Below, one piece after another: positions 62,110 through 64,000 of a stretch of 64,000 bases of DNA. The stretch spans positions 1 to 64,000 of the forward strand of contig JAOXFI010000005.1 in assembly GCA_029232285.1 (NCBI GenBank). The letters are read 5' to 3'. Source of the stretch: Agmasoma carcini (nom. nud.). Its lineage: Eukaryota > Microsporidia > Thelohaniidae. Position 1 is the stretch's first letter. Every line of letters begins with the position of its first letter. The translations under genes and the position numbers were made by a program. A model generated the notes under the pieces. That model ran no database searches, was not told the origin of the DNA, and worked only from the letters and a program-made list of their open reading frames with translations.

Positions 62110-63126
62110 TTTGGATTAGTTTTGTGTTTTTGTATATAAATATTTTGTATTTCTGAAAAATAGTTTTTTTAAAAAAACGTTTTAATTTAATCTACTTCCT
62201 ACCCCATGTAATACAATTAATTCATTTTGTTATTAGTATTACATGGTTTATACACAGATGGTATAATTATTTAACAATTTAATTAAAAGGAATAAAAAAA
62301 ATAGATTGTGAATTAAAATATTAAAACAACAATAGTTTTTGATAGAGTTTTGTTTTATTTATATAAAACCACAAATCTTTTGATGCCTCTATTTAGTTTA
62401 TTTAAATATTTTGGTAACAATTTTAAAACTGTGTTAAAGAAGTGTGTGCAAAATTATCTTAACAAACTACAACACTTTGTTAATCTTTCTCAAAACATTT
62501 AATTCCGAAAGCCTAAAAAGAGAAATCAAGTATTGTTAGGATTTTGATATATTGATATTCCATTATTTAAAAAACAATTATTTATCTTAAATAATGAAAA
62601 GCAAAGGCTTGTAAAATAATAATATAAATGTTACAACAAGTATTAATATAAGATTATTATAATAAAGTCAATATCTATATACAAGCTAGCTATGATGTTA
62701 TAAATATATCATAAACAATAACGATCAAAAATATTTTTGGGTCTTTTATATAATATATTAGTCTATATTATATAGTTATACTAAATTTTATGATTATTAA
62801 ATTATGATGATTGCAGTGGGCCGGCAGTAGTCGATTGAACTTTATATAATGTAGATATACATTGTTAATAGTAGTTTTAGGAAAATGTTTATTTAAAGAT
62901 TGCATGTTTTAGTTCGGAGCTTGTGTTTGTTGATACATGCTGAAAGATGGGCAAAAATTTCACAATCATTTTATAGCACGGCAATGATAATAATTTTTTT
63001 ATAAATTGTATAAATCAAAATACCAAAATATATACTGAAAAGTTTATATGTCAACCTTATATAAATTAACTATTAAATCAAATATACCACAATAAAATAT
63101 GAAAGAAATATCATTTAAACATTTAT
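62110..63126. other. AT-rich gap
   Basis: Apart from a fragment of the MITE arm near 62354-62372, nothing was recognised before the XPB stop. Confidence 0.45.
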
Positions 63127-64000
63127 TTAACCCTTTTTGCCACCTTTCTTCTTCTCCATATAAGCCATCGTACCACCACCGCTTAATGATCGTGTTGTAT
63201 TACTAACGATCCTATCTTGATCCTCACTCTCTTCACTCTCCAAGTCATTATCATTACACATCAATACAGATGCAAGAAGCTCCTTCTGGCTCTCTCTTGT
63301 TCTATACACTCTTTTCCCATTAGCAAAAACCTCGGGCATATCCGTAACAGTAACAAATGAATAACCTTGATCTATTAAAAATTGTTGTCTCTTAGCAGAA
63401 TACACCATTTCCTCTGTATCCTTACTCACAATCGAATAAAAATAAACTCTAAAAGAAGGATCACTACGTTTCTTAGCCCTTAATACCCTTCCTAACCGTT
63501 GTGCCTCCTGACGACGAGAACCAAAATGTGAAGATATCTGTATTAAACAAGTAGCTTCAGGTAAATCAATGGAAGTATCACCAACCTTACTAAGAAATAT
63601 CGTATTTATCAGTGGATTGGTCTGGAATTGCTTAAGAATTCTCATCCTCTCTGTCTGTGAGGTTGGTCCATAAATAAACGGTTTTCCTAACTTAATTGCA
63701 TATGCCTTCAAGGCAAAAACGGAATCAGAAAACACAATAATCTTATCCCCTCTCTTTTCATGCTTATTTATAAGATATTCACATATTTGAAACTTTGTAG
63801 GATTCATAATCGCCAAAAGTCTCTTTCTACACGCATTTTGCATCAAATACTCTCTGTAAAAATCAGCTGTCATTCCTGCCCAGACCTCAGCGCCTTCCAC
63901 TTTAGCAATATGACCAGCCTCACTTAAATCCTGCCAATCAGCTTCATATAATTTAGGTCCAATTAAAAAATTTAAGTCTTCAATTTTATCATCTTCTCTA
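63127..64000 (-). CDS. SSL2: TFIIH helicase XPB/SSL2, C-terminal part (5' end beyond window)
   Basis: The frame stays open to the right edge, so the window holds the last 291 residues of a longer gene. It begins [20 protein letters not shown] and continues [45 protein letters not shown], and [20 protein letters not shown] (helicase motif VI). These are nearly word for word as in human [12 protein letters not shown] follows, and a short polar tail ends in Lys/Gly. XPB is the translocase of TFIIH, needed for promoter opening and nucleotide excision repair. No start codon is in view; the apparent internal starts are not real. Confidence 0.96.
   Translation of the reverse strand, partial: REDDKIEDLNFLIGPKLYEADWQDLSEAGHIAKVEGAEVWAGMTADFYREYLMQNACRKRLLAIMNPTKFQICEYLINKHEKRGDKIIVFSDSVFALKAYAIKLGKPFIYGPTSQTERMRILKQFQTNPLINTIFLSKVGDTSIDLPEATCLIQISSHFGSRRQEAQRLGRVLRAKKRSDPSFRVYFYSIVSKDTEEMVYSAKRQQFLIDQGYSFVTVTDMPEVFANGKRVYRTRESQKELLASVLMCNDNDLESEESEDQDRIVSNTTRSLSGGGTMAYMEKKKGGKKG

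Overview
This window looks like nuclear DNA of a microsporidian, a fungus-related intracellular parasite. It is very AT-rich. The genes are intronless as far as I can see, shorter than their yeast or animal counterparts, and strongly diverged. No tRNA, rRNA or CRISPR array was recognised. The species cannot be named from sequence alone. Wide gaps and many dead DNA transposons suggest one of the larger, looser microsporidian genomes rather than a compact Encephalitozoon-like one.

Layout. The window opens with a degenerate TTAG array (1-117) and a gamma-glutamyltransferase gene (405-2129). A 3.7 kb gene-free stretch follows, with a dispersed repeat, two hairpins and a dead Merlin transposon. 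Next come SRP68 and CDP-diacylglycerol synthase, separated by an 82-bp tandem repeat. A mariner/Tc1-type relic with about 75-bp inverted ends lies at 10193-11480. A second gene block (12.3-25.4 kb) holds a membrane protein, a Ubp8-like deubiquitinase lacking its catalytic residues, a tight BUD31 / short-chain reductase / Tlg2-like SNARE cluster, primase large subunit, Nic96/NUP93, CCT2 and SDS22. After 3 kb of nothing recognisable there is a GC-richer decayed gene (28.6-29.8 kb). A divergent histone H3/H4 pair, a large Na+/K+-type P-ATPase with eroded catalytic motifs, and DNA polymerase delta follow.

The region 39.2-43.1 kb is a transposon graveyard: one Merlin and two abutting Tc1-like relics. 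It is followed by an orphan gene, RAD26/CSB, two small orphans, the mRNA capping guanylyltransferase, a TAF6-like histone-fold protein whose ATG abuts the ATG of ESF1, a second divergent H4, and a 1305-residue single-pass membrane protein. From 56.8 to 63.1 kb there is no intact host gene. That stretch holds three Merlin relics (one with clear terminal inverted repeats) and a 197-bp palindromic MITE. The 3' part of XPB/SSL2 runs off the right edge.

Functionally the genes are housekeeping: transcription and chromatin (TAF6-like, SAGA Ubp8-like, H3, H4 x2, XPB, RAD26, capping), replication (POL3, PRI2), splicing (BUD31), rRNA processing (ESF1), secretion and lipids (SRP68, SNARE, CDS1, reductase), folding (CCT2) and the nuclear pore (NIC96). 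The most notable observations are apparent loss of catalytic residues in two otherwise intact enzymes, a CCCTCC-plus-TATA promoter shared by all three histone genes, an AAATTT-type element in front of most start codons, and the back-to-back start codons at 51519-51524.
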